Shown here: positions 1 to 7,797 of the stretch, in pieces
How the letters are laid out: every line of letters begins with the position of its first letter
Position numbering within the stretch: position 1 is the first letter of the stretch
From: Actinomycetota bacterium
Lineage (GTDB): Bacteria > Actinomycetota > Acidimicrobiia > Acidimicrobiales > Iamiaceae
DNA: 10,817 bases
Assembly: GCA_017882935.1 (NCBI GenBank)
Contig: JADGOP010000036.1
Span: 1-10,817 of the forward strand
Direction: 5' to 3'
Notes under the pieces: model-generated
The model's input: the letters and a program-made list of their open reading frames with translations, nothing else
Database searches by the model: none
What the model was told of the DNA's origin: nothing
Position numbers and translations under genes: made by a program

Positions 1-497
<497 letters not shown>

Positions 498-505
498 GCC
501 CCGTC

Positions 506-1651
506 ATGGCGGCGACCGGCGCCCACGGCGTCCCGATCCTCGAGGACCTGGGCGACGTCGCCGGCAAGCGGGTGCTGCTGCGGGGCGACTTCAACGTCCC
601 GCTCGACGACCACGGCGAGATCACCGACGACCTGCGCATCCGCTCCGCGCTGCCCACCATCGAGTGGTTGCAGTCGCACGGCGCCCACGTCACCGCGTGC
701 AGCCACCTCGGCCGGCCGAAGGGCGAGCACGACCCCCGCTACGAGATGCGTCCGGTCAAGGAGCGCCTCGACGAGCTGGCCCCGGGGTGCGACCTGCTCG
801 ACAACCTGCGCTTCTCGCCGGGCGAGATCGGCAACGACCCCGCCTTCGTCGACCAGCTGGTGGCGGGGCAGGACCTCTACGTCAACGACGCCTTCGGGGT
901 GTCCCACCGGGCCCACGCCTCCGTGGTGGGGCCACCGGCGCGGCTCCCCAGCGCTGCGGGGCGCACCCTCGCCCGCGAGATCGAGGTGCTGCTCGACCTG
1001 CGCACCCACCCGGCCCGGCCGTTCGTGGCGGTGCTCGGCGGCTCGAAGGTCAGCGACAAGCTGGGCGTCATCCGAGCGCTCCTCGACATCGTCGACGAGC
1101 TGATCATCGGCGGCGGCATGTGCTTCACCTTCCTGGCCGCGCAGGGCCACCCGGTGGGCGACTCGCTGTTCGAGCCCGACCAGGTCGACACCTGCCGCGA
1201 GCTGCTGGCCATGGGCGCCAAGCTCCACCTGCCCTCCGACGTCACCGCGCTCGGCCCGGGCGGCGAGATCGGTCACCCCGAGGCGGGGGGTGAGGTGCGG
1301 CAGCTGGGCACCTCGGTGCCCGCGGGCTGGAAGGGGCTCGACATCGGGCCCGGCACCGCGGCCGACTTCTGCGATGTCATCGGCGAGGCCCGCACGCTGC
1401 TGTGGAACGGCCCCATGGGGGTGTTCGAGGACGACCGCTTCGCTGCCGGCACCCGCACCGTGGCCGAGGCCGTGGCCGCCTGCCGGGGGTTCACCGTGGT
1501 GGGCGGCGGCGACAGTGCCGCGGCGCTCGCCAAGTTCGGCCTCCAGGGCGAGGTCGACCACGTGTCGACGGGCGGCGGCGCGTCGCTCGAGTTGATCGAG
1601 CAGGGCGACCTGCCCGGCATCGCGGCGCTGCGGGGCGCCCCCAATGCCTAG
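506..1651 (+). CDS. pgk: Phosphoglycerate kinase
   Basis: Transfers the acyl phosphate of 1,3-bisphosphoglycerate to ADP, giving 3-phosphoglycerate and ATP. The ATG at 506 is the first plausible start after gap and gives 381 residues. It has no strong Shine-Dalgarno, so coupling to gap translation is likely. N-domain motifs are R26-x-D28-F29-N30 (substrate arginine and aspartate/asparagine) and SHLGRPKG at 66-73. C-domain motifs are VLGGSKVSDK at 176-185 with the nucleotide-contacting lysines, WNGPMGVFE at 300-308, and GGGDSAA from 333. The protein is shorter than the usual 390-400 residues because about 18 residues are missing between the helix VKERLDEL and the strand LLDNLRF. The usual LENLRF is DNLRF here. 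All catalytic blocks are present, so I infer an active enzyme. Confidence 0.97.
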   Translation: MAATGAHGVPILEDLGDVAGKRVLLRGDFNVPLDDHGEITDDLRIRSALPTIEWLQSHGAHVTACSHLGRPKGEHDPRYEMRPVKERLDELAPGCDLLDNLRFSPGEIGNDPAFVDQLVAGQDLYVNDAFGVSHRAHASVVGPPARLPSAAGRTLAREIEVLLDLRTHPARPFVAVLGGSKVSDKLGVIRALLDIVDELIIGGGMCFTFLAAQGHPVGDSLFEPDQVDTCRELLAMGAKLHLPSDVTALGPGGEIGHPEAGGEVRQLGTSVPAGWKGLDIGPGTAADFCDVIGEARTLLWNGPMGVFEDDRFAAGTRTVAEAVAACRGFTVVGGGDSAAALAKFGLQGEVDHVSTGGGASLELIEQGDLPGIAALRGAPNA

Positions 1652-2435
1652 CGCTGCCCGCCGGCCGCTGATCAGCGGCAACTGGAAGATGAACCACAAC
1701 CACTTCGAGGCCATCCAGTCGGTCCAGAAGTTGTCGTACCTGCTCGACAAGGACGAGCTGGCCGCCGTCGAGGTGTCCGTTCACCCGCCGTTCACCGACC
1801 TGCGCTCGGTGCAGACCGTGCTCGAGAGCGACCACATCGACATCGCGCTCGGCGCCCAGCACTGCCACTTCGCGGACAAGGGCGCCTTCACCGGCGAGGT
1901 CTCCCCGCTGATGCTGGCCAAGCTCAACGTCCGCTACGTCATCGTCGGCCACTCCGAGCGCCGCGAGGTGTTCGGCGAGGGCGACGAGCTGGTCAACAAG
2001 AAGCTGCTGGCCATCGTGCGTGCCGGGATGCTGCCCATCCTGTGCGTCGGCGAGACGCTGGCCGAGCGCGAGGCCGGCACCACCGGGCGGAAGGTCGACC
2101 GGCAGGTGCGAGCCGGGCTTGCCGGGCTGAGCCCCGAGCAGGTGGCCACCGCGGTGGTGGCCTACGAGCCCATCTGGGCCATCGGGACAGGCCGCACGGC
2201 CACTGCGGCCGACGCCCAGGAGGTGTGTGTGCTGGTGCGCTCGGTGGTGAAGGAGCTGGCGGGCGCCGACGCGGCCGCGGCGGTGCGCATCCAGTACGGC
2301 GGCTCGGTCACGCCCGACAACGTCGTGGGGCTCATGGCCGAGCCCGACATCGACGGGGCGCTGGTGGGCGGGGCCTCGCTCGACGCCGATTCGTTCGCCG
2401 CCATCGCCACCTACGGGCAGCGCGGCGCCGACTGA
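1644..2435 (+). CDS. tpiA: Triosephosphate isomerase
   Basis: Interconverts dihydroxyacetone phosphate and glyceraldehyde 3-phosphate, supplying the substrate of Gap. It has 263 residues, slightly above the usual length of about 250. The ATG at 1644 overlaps the last 8 nt of pgk, indicating translational coupling, and no better start is present. All catalytic and binding elements of the TIM barrel are visible: N13 and K15 in SGNWKMN, the electrophilic H103 in VGHSERR, the catalytic base E175 in YEPIWAIGTG (which continues into flexible loop 6), and the phosphate-binding YGGSV at 218-222 followed by GALVGGASL. A GC-rich hairpin begins 8 nt after the stop, so this is probably the last gene of the glycolytic transcript. 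Confidence 0.97.
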   Translation: MPSAARRPLISGNWKMNHNHFEAIQSVQKLSYLLDKDELAAVEVSVHPPFTDLRSVQTVLESDHIDIALGAQHCHFADKGAFTGEVSPLMLAKLNVRYVIVGHSERREVFGEGDELVNKKLLAIVRAGMLPILCVGETLAEREAGTTGRKVDRQVRAGLAGLSPEQVATAVVAYEPIWAIGTGRTATAADAQEVCVLVRSVVKELAGADAAAAVRIQYGGSVTPDNVVGLMAEPDIDGALVGGASLDADSFAAIATYGQRGAD

Positions 2436-2442
2436 CTGTCGG

Positions 2443-2463
2443 GAGGACCCCGATCGGGGCCTC
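2443..2463 (+). terminator. Hairpin after tpiA, possible terminator
   Basis: GAGG-A-CCCC, loop GATC, GGGG-CCTC forms an 8-bp GC stem with one bulged A, starting 8 nt after the tpiA stop. No T-run follows, so it would be an atypical intrinsic terminator or a transcript-stabilising 3' hairpin. The inner CCCCGATCGGGG (2448-2459) is a perfect DNA palindrome. Confidence 0.45.
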
Positions 2464-2494
2464 GCTGACGCCTTCGTCACCGATGTGGGCCGCG

Positions 2495-2510
2495 TAGGTC
2501 GCGCGACCTA
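2495..2510. promoter_or_regulatory. Perfect 16-bp palindrome, possible operator
   Basis: TAGGTCGCGCGACCTA equals its own reverse complement. After one mismatched pair the symmetry continues three more base pairs (2491-2514). It lies 20-35 nt upstream of the -10-like box at 2530, where the -35 region would be, a position suited to a dimeric repressor or activator. As RNA it could instead be a second terminator hairpin for the tpiA transcript, since G2487-2489 can pair with C2515-2517 across a bulge, but no T-run follows. Function is inferred; the symmetry is directly seen. Confidence 0.5.
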
Positions 2511-2529
2511 GGCGCCCCCCGTGGCTGAC

Positions 2530-2535
2530 TACACT
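2530..2535 (+). promoter_or_regulatory. -10-like box upstream of the substrate-binding protein gene
   Basis: TACACT fits the TANNNT consensus of the main actinobacterial sigma factor. No recognisable -35 hexamer lies 16-18 nt upstream; the palindrome occupies that place. Transcription from here would start near 2542 and give a leader of about 190 nt. The local context resembles the boxes at 4579 and 9010. Confidence 0.4.
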
Positions 2536-2541
2536 CGCTGC

Positions 2542-2735
2542 GTCACCTCCCGTTCACTTCGGCCTTTCCGGAGCACGTCTGGTTACTGAACCGATTCCTG
2601 GGAAGGGTCGAAGGTCGTGGCTCGCGTTCGAGCAACCGCATTCGACGGTCAATCGGGATGGTCTGGACCAACGAACCCGTGGTTCAGCCCGCTTGCACAC
2701 ACTCCAACATCCACTCCCTACAGGAGGTCCGCTCG
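2542..2735 (+). promoter_or_regulatory. Long leader of the substrate-binding protein gene with competing inverted repeats
   Basis: This non-coding stretch holds GGTT/AACC (2581-2592), GCTCG/CGAGC with loop CGTT (2620-2633), a TGGTC-TG-GACCA dyad (2659-2670) and GAACC/GGTTC with loop CGT (2673-2685). CTGAACC at 2586-2592 is also the exact complement of GGTTCAG at 2681-2687, so local and long-range pairings compete. It ends in a strong AGGAGG ribosome site at 2722-2727. I recognise no known riboswitch class. The repeats are short and could be chance in GC-rich DNA. Confidence 0.25.
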
Positions 2736-4472
2736 GTGAGATCCGTTTCCAGGGGCTCGAAGCTCCTTGCCCTCGGCCTGGTCGTAGCCACGGTCGGCGT
2801 CGCCAGTTGCGGGAAGAAGAGCTCCAACAGCTCGCTCCCAGCCAAGAACACCAGCTGTCCCACGTCGTCGCCGGCACCGAAGCCGCTCGCCGCGCCGACC
2901 GTCCCCGTCAGCTCCATCAAGCCCGGCGGCACGGTCACCTACGCGTCCGACCAGGAGCCCACGGGCTGGAACGTGCAGACCGCCACCGACGCCACGGCCG
3001 ACACGGCCTACCTCGAGACGGGTGTCTGGCCACAGACGTTCATCGTGAAGCCCGACTACTCGGTCGTGATGGACAGCAACCTGCTGCTGAGCGCCTCGCA
3101 GACCTCGTCGTCGCCGCAGACCATCGTCTACAAGATGAACCCCAAGGCCAAGTGGTCCGACGGGGTGCCGATCAACGCTGCGGACTTCATCTACAACTGG
3201 CAGATGCAGAACGGCACGATCTCCAACGTCGATGCCGCCAGCACCACCGGGTACGACCAGATCAAGTCGGTCACGGGCAGCGACAACGATGAGACCATCA
3301 CCGTCGTCTACAAGACGCCCTACCCGGACTGGAAGAGCCTCTTCATCAACATGATCCCGCAGCACATCTACAAGAACGCTGCCGGATGGGGCACCGTCGA
3401 CAAGGACGGCAACGCCTCGGGCCCGATGCACAACGCCGCGGCGCCCACCGTCAGCGGTGGCGTGTGGAAGCTGCAGAACTACCAGCCGAAGAAGAGCGTC
3501 GAGCTGGTCCCGAACCCCGCCTACTGGGGCGCGAAGCCGCTGATCAACAAGATCATCGTGCGCTTCGACGTCACCGACCTGGCGCCGGCGTTCCAGAACG
3601 GCGAGATCAACTTCGCCTACCCGCAGCCCCAGCTCGACATCGTCAACCAGTTCAAGCAGCAGGCCAACCTCAAGACGTTCGTGAACTTCGGCCTGTCGTT
3701 CGAGCACATCGACATGAACCTCGCCAACCCGATGCTCAAGCAGCTCGCCGTGCGCCAGGCCATCAACTACGGCCTCAACCGCTACGAGCTGGTGAAGAAG
3801 ACGGTCGGCCAGTTCGACGGTCGGGCCAGCACGCTCGAGAACCGGATGTGGGTCAACAACCAGGCCGAGTACGTGGCACACGCCAACGCCTGCACCGACT
3901 TCAACCCGGAGAAGGCCGTCAAGACCCTCGAGGCCGCCGGCTACAAGAAGGGCTCCGACGGCTACTACGCCAAGGACGGCAAGGAACTCTCGTTCAAGAT
4001 CATCACCACCGGTGGCAACCTGCTCCGTGAGCAGACCGAGCAGATCATCGTCGACCAGCTCCAGAAGGTCGGCATCAAGATCGTGATCGCCAACAAGCCC
4101 GGCTCCGCCGCCTTCGACCCGATCACGTCGAAGCAGTACGACCTGGCGCTGTTCGCCTGGGTCGCCGCCCCGTTCCCGTCGTCGAACGTGTCGATCTACA
4201 CGACCGGTGGCGGCCAGAACTGGACGAACTACAGCAACAAGCAGGAGGACGCCCTCCTCAAGGACATGGCGACCACCCCGGACCACGCCACCGAGATCAA
4301 GGACAGCCAGAACGCCGACAAGATCCTGTGGCAGGACCTGCCCACCATCCCGCTGTACCAGAAGCCCACGTTGCTGGCCTACACCAACAACCTGCTGAAC
4401 GTCCGCGACGACGCGAGCGTCCAGGGCCCGCTCTGGAACGCCCAGGAGTGGGGCACGGCCAAGGCCCAGTGA
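2736..4472 (+). CDS. Peptide ABC transporter substrate-binding lipoprotein (SBP family 5)
   Basis: Extracytoplasmic solute receptor, lipid-anchored to the membrane, expected to deliver oligopeptides or a similar ligand to the permease encoded downstream. The GTG at 2736 is chosen because AGGAGG (2722-2727) lies 8 nt upstream and because it places a classic lipoprotein signal at the N-terminus: positive residues (R2, R6, K9), a hydrophobic core at 10-22 and lipobox VASC with C25. The Cys is followed by a Ser/Asn/Pro-rich linker, then the SBP_bac_5 domain from about residue 60 to near the end of 578 residues. Family-like segments include WSDGVPINAADFIYNW, YQPKKSVELVPNPAYWG, AVRQAINYGLNR and the C-terminal LPTIPLYQKPTLLAY. 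An upstream in-frame ATG at 2658 would bury the signal peptide. The ligand cannot be read from sequence. The gene is separated from the permeases by a strong hairpin, which would let it be expressed at a higher level. Confidence 0.93.
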   Translation: MRSVSRGSKLLALGLVVATVGVASCGKKSSNSSLPAKNTSCPTSSPAPKPLAAPTVPVSSIKPGGTVTYASDQEPTGWNVQTATDATADTAYLETGVWPQTFIVKPDYSVVMDSNLLLSASQTSSSPQTIVYKMNPKAKWSDGVPINAADFIYNWQMQNGTISNVDAASTTGYDQIKSVTGSDNDETITVVYKTPYPDWKSLFINMIPQHIYKNAAGWGTVDKDGNASGPMHNAAAPTVSGGVWKLQNYQPKKSVELVPNPAYWGAKPLINKIIVRFDVTDLAPAFQNGEINFAYPQPQLDIVNQFKQQANLKTFVNFGLSFEHIDMNLANPMLKQLAVRQAINYGLNRYELVKKTVGQFDGRASTLENRMWVNNQAEYVAHANACTDFNPEKAVKTLEAAGYKKGSDGYYAKDGKELSFKIITTGGNLLREQTEQIIVDQLQKVGIKIVIANKPGSAAFDPITSKQYDLALFAWVAAPFPSSNVSIYTTGGGQNWTNYSNKQEDALLKDMATTPDHATEIKDSQNADKILWQDLPTIPLYQKPTLLAYTNNLLNVRDDASVQGPLWNAQEWGTAKAQ

Positions 4473-4495
4473 CCCGGTAAGCACACGGACAGCTC

Positions 4496-4525
4496 GGGGG
4501 GAGCCGGCGCCTGCCGGCTCCCCCC
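4496..4525 (+). terminator. Strong hairpin between substrate-binding protein gene and oppB
   Basis: GGGGGGAGCCGGC, loop GCCT, GCCGGCTCCCCCC forms a perfect 13-bp stem starting 23 nt after the stop. It is followed by the moderately T-rich TGTTGTTCC. This is the best intrinsic-terminator candidate in the window. It may act as a full or partial terminator, or as a 3' stabiliser of the upstream message. Confidence 0.8.
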
Positions 4526-4578
4526 TGTTGTTCCGCCACCGTCCCGCCCACTCCGCTCCGCTGCGGCCCCTGTGGTCG

Positions 4579-4584
4579 TAGCAT
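4579..4584 (+). promoter_or_regulatory. -10-like box upstream of oppB
   Basis: TAGCAT in the context GTCGTAGCATTCGCC lies after the hairpin and about 46 nt before the oppB start, giving a leader of roughly 39 nt. No clear -35 is seen. It would let oppBCDF be transcribed separately from the substrate-binding gene. Confidence 0.4.
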
Positions 4585-4629
4585 TCGCCTCACCACCGCG
4601 GCTGCCGCTTCCCCCTCGTAGGAGCCTTC

Positions 4630-5631
4630 TTGCTCGGATTCGTGCTCCGGCGCCTCCTGATCTCGATCCTGGTGCTGCTGGCCGCCTCGGTGCTGGCCTT
4701 CGCCATGGTCGCCAGCCTCGGCGACCCCCTCGCAAGCCTCCGTGCCAAGAACCCACCGCCCTCGGCCGAGTACTTCCGCGAGCGCCGCGCGGCGCTCAAC
4801 CTCGACAAGCCCGTCATCGAGCGCTACTGGCTCTGGCTCAAGGGCTTCTCCCACGGCGACATGGGCCGCACGCTCGACGGCAAGTCCGTCTCTGGCGAGC
4901 TCGGCGCCGCCTTCTGGGTGACCATGCGCATGTCGATCGCCGCCACGCTCATGGCGATCTTCCTGGCGCTCCTCGTCGGCGTCTACAGCGCGGTGCGCCA
5001 GTACTCCGTCGGCGACTATGCGGCCACCTTCACCAGCTTCGTGTTCCTGTCGATGCCGGTGTTCTGGTTGGCGCTGCTCTTGAAACGCTGGGCCATCGGG
5101 TTCGTCAACCACCCGAGCGTGTTCGGGTGGCACCCGTGGCACTCCACGATCCTCTACACCACCGGCCAGCAGTCGCCGACCCTGCCGCACTCGCTCTTCG
5201 CCCGCATGGGTGACTACGCGGGCCACCTGATCCTGCCGAGCATCTCGCTGGCGCTCATCACCTACGCCAGCTGGAGCCGCTACCAGCGCGCCGAGATGCT
5301 CGAGGTGCTCGACAGCGACTACGTGCGACTGGCGCGGGCCAAGGGCGTGAAGCCTCGGCGGGTCCTGGTGCGCCACGCGCTGCGCAACGCGCTCATCCCC
5401 TTCACCACGGTGGTGGCCATCGACGTCGGCGCGGTCGTGGCCGGCGCGGTGATCACCGAGTACGTCTTCGGCTGGCACGGCATGGGCTTCGAGATCGTCA
5501 CCGCGGTGCGCAACTACGACACCGACCTGTTGCTGGCCTGGCTCATGATCACCGGGGTGTTCGTGATCGGCTTCAACCTGCTCGCCGACATCCTCTACGG
5601 GGTCCTCGACCCGAGGAGCCACGTCACATGA
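4630..5631 (+). CDS. oppB: Peptide ABC transporter permease, OppB/DppB type
   Basis: One of two integral-membrane subunits forming the translocation path of the importer. It starts at a TTG (4630) preceded by AGGAG at 4620-4624 with 5-nt spacing; an in-frame GTG at 4642 is less well placed. It has 333 residues, within the usual range. The N-terminus MLGFVLRRLLISILVLLAAS is the typical first helix of OppB-type permeases. Several more hydrophobic segments follow (about 92-116, 133-150, 192-212, 258-278 and 298-325). The cytoplasmic coupling loop (EAA motif) is clear at about 233-253 (RLARAKGVKPRRVLVRHALR), the contact site for the ATPases. The C-terminus ends ILYGVLDPRSHV, as is usual. The substrate, whether di- or oligopeptide or another solute such as nickel, cannot be decided. 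The opp symbol is by type. Confidence 0.93.
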   Translation: MLGFVLRRLLISILVLLAASVLAFAMVASLGDPLASLRAKNPPPSAEYFRERRAALNLDKPVIERYWLWLKGFSHGDMGRTLDGKSVSGELGAAFWVTMRMSIAATLMAIFLALLVGVYSAVRQYSVGDYAATFTSFVFLSMPVFWLALLLKRWAIGFVNHPSVFGWHPWHSTILYTTGQQSPTLPHSLFARMGDYAGHLILPSISLALITYASWSRYQRAEMLEVLDSDYVRLARAKGVKPRRVLVRHALRNALIPFTTVVAIDVGAVVAGAVITEYVFGWHGMGFEIVTAVRNYDTDLLLAWLMITGVFVIGFNLLADILYGVLDPRSHVT

Positions 5632-5659
5632 CCGCCAGCTGCCGCCGGGAGGTGACGTC

Positions 5660-6637
5660 ATGACCGAGCTCGACCGCGGACCCTCCCTGCCCGACGAGTC
5701 GCCCATCATCGTCCAGGAGATGGCGGCCATCGAGTCGTCGGCCACCGAGGCCAGCGAGGGGCCCGAGCGCGAGTTCACCGTCGCCGCACGCAGCCAGTTC
5801 CGCATCGTGCTGCGGCGCTTCCTGCACCACAAGCTGGCCGTGGTGTCCCTCGTCATCCTGATCCTGCTGTTCTTCATGTCGCTGTTCGGCGGGGCCATGT
5901 GGAAGTACCGGCCCACCGACGAGACCAACGACCTCAGCGCCCCGCCGTCGCTGTCGCACCCCATGGGCACCGACTCGAGCGGGCACGACTACTACGCGCT
6001 GGTGCTCGCCGGCGCCCAGAAGTCGGTCGAGATCGCCCTCATCGTGGCGGTCGTGACCGGTGTCGTCGGCACTGCCATCGGTGCCATCGCCGGCTACTAC
6101 GGAGGCTTCACCGACTCGGTGCTGATGCGCATCACGGACCTCTTCCTGGTGGTGCCGGAGCTGGTGATCTTCGCCTTGCTCGCCAACAAGTTCGCGTCGG
6201 CGGGCTGGGAGTTCCTCGCGCTCAGCCTCGCAGGGGTGCTCTGGGTCTACGCGGCCCGCGTCATCCGCGGGGTCTTCATCTCGCTGCGCGAGAAGGACTA
6301 CGTCGAGGCCGCGCGGGCGCTCGGCGCCAGCAACCGGCGGATCATCTTCCGCCACCTGCTGCCCAACGCCACCGGGCCGATCATCGTGAACATCACCGTG
6401 ATCACCGCCACGGCCGTGCTGCTCGAGACCTCGCTCAGCTACCTCGGGCTGGGGGTGCGCTACCCCGACACCTCGCTCGGCAGCCTGATCTCGATCTACC
6501 AGGAGGCGTCGACGACGCGGCCCTGGCTCTTCTACTTCCCGGGCGTGCTCATCGTGCTGATCTGCCTCACCGTCAACTTCGTCGGTGACGGCCTGCGCGA
6601 CGCGTTCGACCCCGGCTCGAGGCGGGTCCGGGCGTGA
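5660..6637 (+). CDS. oppC: Peptide ABC transporter permease, OppC/DppC type
   Basis: Second transmembrane subunit, partner of OppB. The ATG at 5660 has GGGAGGTG at 5647-5654 with 5-nt spacing. It has 325 residues. Residues 1-50 are an acidic, probably cytoplasmic extension. The OppC_N region follows, with RRFLHHKLAVVSLVIL leading into helix 1 (about 59-76) and the hallmark HPMGTDSSGHDYYALVLAGA, the counterpart of HPFGTDxxGRD in the family. The core has further helices, and the EAA coupling loop at 216-236 (EAARALGASNRRIIFRHLLP). It ends with VGDGLRDAFDPGSR, as OppC/DppC proteins do. A 28-nt gap separates it from oppB, bridged by an 11-codon mini reading frame. Its stop overlaps the oppD start (GTGA). 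Confidence 0.94.
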   Translation: MTELDRGPSLPDESPIIVQEMAAIESSATEASEGPEREFTVAARSQFRIVLRRFLHHKLAVVSLVILILLFFMSLFGGAMWKYRPTDETNDLSAPPSLSHPMGTDSSGHDYYALVLAGAQKSVEIALIVAVVTGVVGTAIGAIAGYYGGFTDSVLMRITDLFLVVPELVIFALLANKFASAGWEFLALSLAGVLWVYAARVIRGVFISLREKDYVEAARALGASNRRIIFRHLLPNATGPIIVNITVITATAVLLETSLSYLGLGVRYPDTSLGSLISIYQEASTTRPWLFYFPGVLIVLICLTVNFVGDGLRDAFDPGSRRVRA

Positions 6638-7797
6638 GCGCGGTCACCCTCGACGACGCCGGGCAGGAGCCGAGCCCGCCCGACCTGCCACCGCCGCTGC
6701 TCGAGGTCACCGACCTCACGGTGGACTTCTCGTCCGACGACGGGGCCGTGCACGCGGTGCGCGGCGTCTCCTACCGCGTGCGCCCGGGCGAGGTGCTGGC
6801 CGTGGTGGGCGAGTCGGGCTCGGGCAAGTCGGTCACGTCGCTCGCGGTCATGGGGCTGCTGCCGCGCACGGCCAAGGTCACCGGGTCGGTGAAGTTCAAG
6901 GGCATCGAGCTGCTGGGCATGAAGGTCAACGAGCTCAACAAGCTGCGGGGCAACCGCCTGGCCATGATCTTCCAGGACCCGATGACGTCGCTGAACCCGG
7001 TGTACAAGATCGGGTGGCAGCTGGCTGAGGCCGTGCGCACCCACCACCCCGACGTGTCCAAGCGCGACGCCCTGTCCCGGGCGGTCGACCTGCTCGCACT
7101 CGTCGGCATCCCCAACCCGAGCGAGCGCGTGTCGAGCTACCCGCACGAGTTCTCGGGCGGCATGCGCCAGCGGGCGGTCATCGCCATCGCCATGGCCAAC
7201 GACCCCGACGTGATCATCGCCGACGAGCCCACCACGGCCCTCGACGTCACCGTCCAGGCGCAGATCCTGGAGACGCTGCAGAAGGCCCGCGACGAGACCG
7301 ACGCCGCCATGGTGCTCATCACCCACGACCTCGGTGTGGTGGCAGGCGCCGCCGACCAGGTGCTGGTGATGTACGCCGGCAAGTCGGTCGAGCGGGGCTC
7401 GGTCGACGACATCTTCTACCGGCCGCGCATGCCGTACACGCTCGGGCTGCTCGGGTCGCTCCCGCGGCTCGACACCGAGGACGCCATGCTCACGCCCATC
7501 AAGGGCGCGCCGCCGTCGCTCATCAACCTGCCGCCCGGGTGCCCGTTCTCCCCGCGCTGCCCGCTGGTCTCCGACGTGTGCCTGGTCGACGAGCCCGCGC
7601 TGGTGGCGTCCACGTCGCCCGACCACGTGGCCGCGTGCCACCACATGGACCAGCTCGAGGGCGACACCACGCCGGCCGACGTGTTCGACGCGGGCGACGC
7701 CGGGGTCGACGTGGCCGCGGTGCTCGAGGCCGAGGCCGCCGAAGCCGCGGCCGAGGCCGCAGCCTCGGCGCCGCCGTCCGAGGACGGTCACGCATGA
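6634..7797 (+). CDS. oppD: Peptide ABC transporter ATPase, OppD/DppD type
   Basis: Cytoplasmic ATPase that powers the importer, paired with OppF. The GTG at 6634 overlaps the oppC stop by 4 nt. It has 387 residues. Motifs in order: Walker A GESGSGKS at 59-66, Q-loop Q114 in MIFQDP, signature FSGGMRQR from 173, Walker B ending in D197 with catalytic E198, and switch histidine H231 in ITHD. The C-terminal oligopeptide/dipeptide extension holds [14 protein letters not shown] and four cysteines C303, C309, C316 and C335. This pattern coordinates a [4Fe-4S] cluster in structurally studied DppD proteins, so cluster binding here is inferred. The last 30 or so residues are an Ala/Glu-rich tail that is probably helical and is not part of the usual family core. 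Confidence 0.95.
   Translation: MSAVTLDDAGQEPSPPDLPPPLLEVTDLTVDFSSDDGAVHAVRGVSYRVRPGEVLAVVGESGSGKSVTSLAVMGLLPRTAKVTGSVKFKGIELLGMKVNELNKLRGNRLAMIFQDPMTSLNPVYKIGWQLAEAVRTHHPDVSKRDALSRAVDLLALVGIPNPSERVSSYPHEFSGGMRQRAVIAIAMANDPDVIIADEPTTALDVTVQAQILETLQKARDETDAAMVLITHDLGVVAGAADQVLVMYAGKSVERGSVDDIFYRPRMPYTLGLLGSLPRLDTEDAMLTPIKGAPPSLINLPPGCPFSPRCPLVSDVCLVDEPALVASTSPDHVAACHHMDQLEGDTTPADVFDAGDAGVDVAAVLEAEAAEAAAEAAASAPPSEDGHA

Noticed and set aside
2658..2735. ATG at 2658 as start of the substrate-binding protein
   Set aside because: It would put 26 residues before the lipoprotein signal peptide. The GTG at 2736 has a near-perfect ribosome site and starts the signal directly.
2718..4484. Long minus-strand open frame opposite the substrate-binding gene (588 codons), with others opposite pgk, oppD, oppF and the right-end genes
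   Set aside because: These are third-position GC shadows of well-identified + strand genes. Their products are Arg/Gly/Val/Leu-rich without recognisable motifs and have no sensible ribosome sites.
7539..7793. Extension of the oppF frame back to 7539
   Set aside because: It lies entirely inside oppD. The ATGA overlap at 7794 is the normal coupled start.
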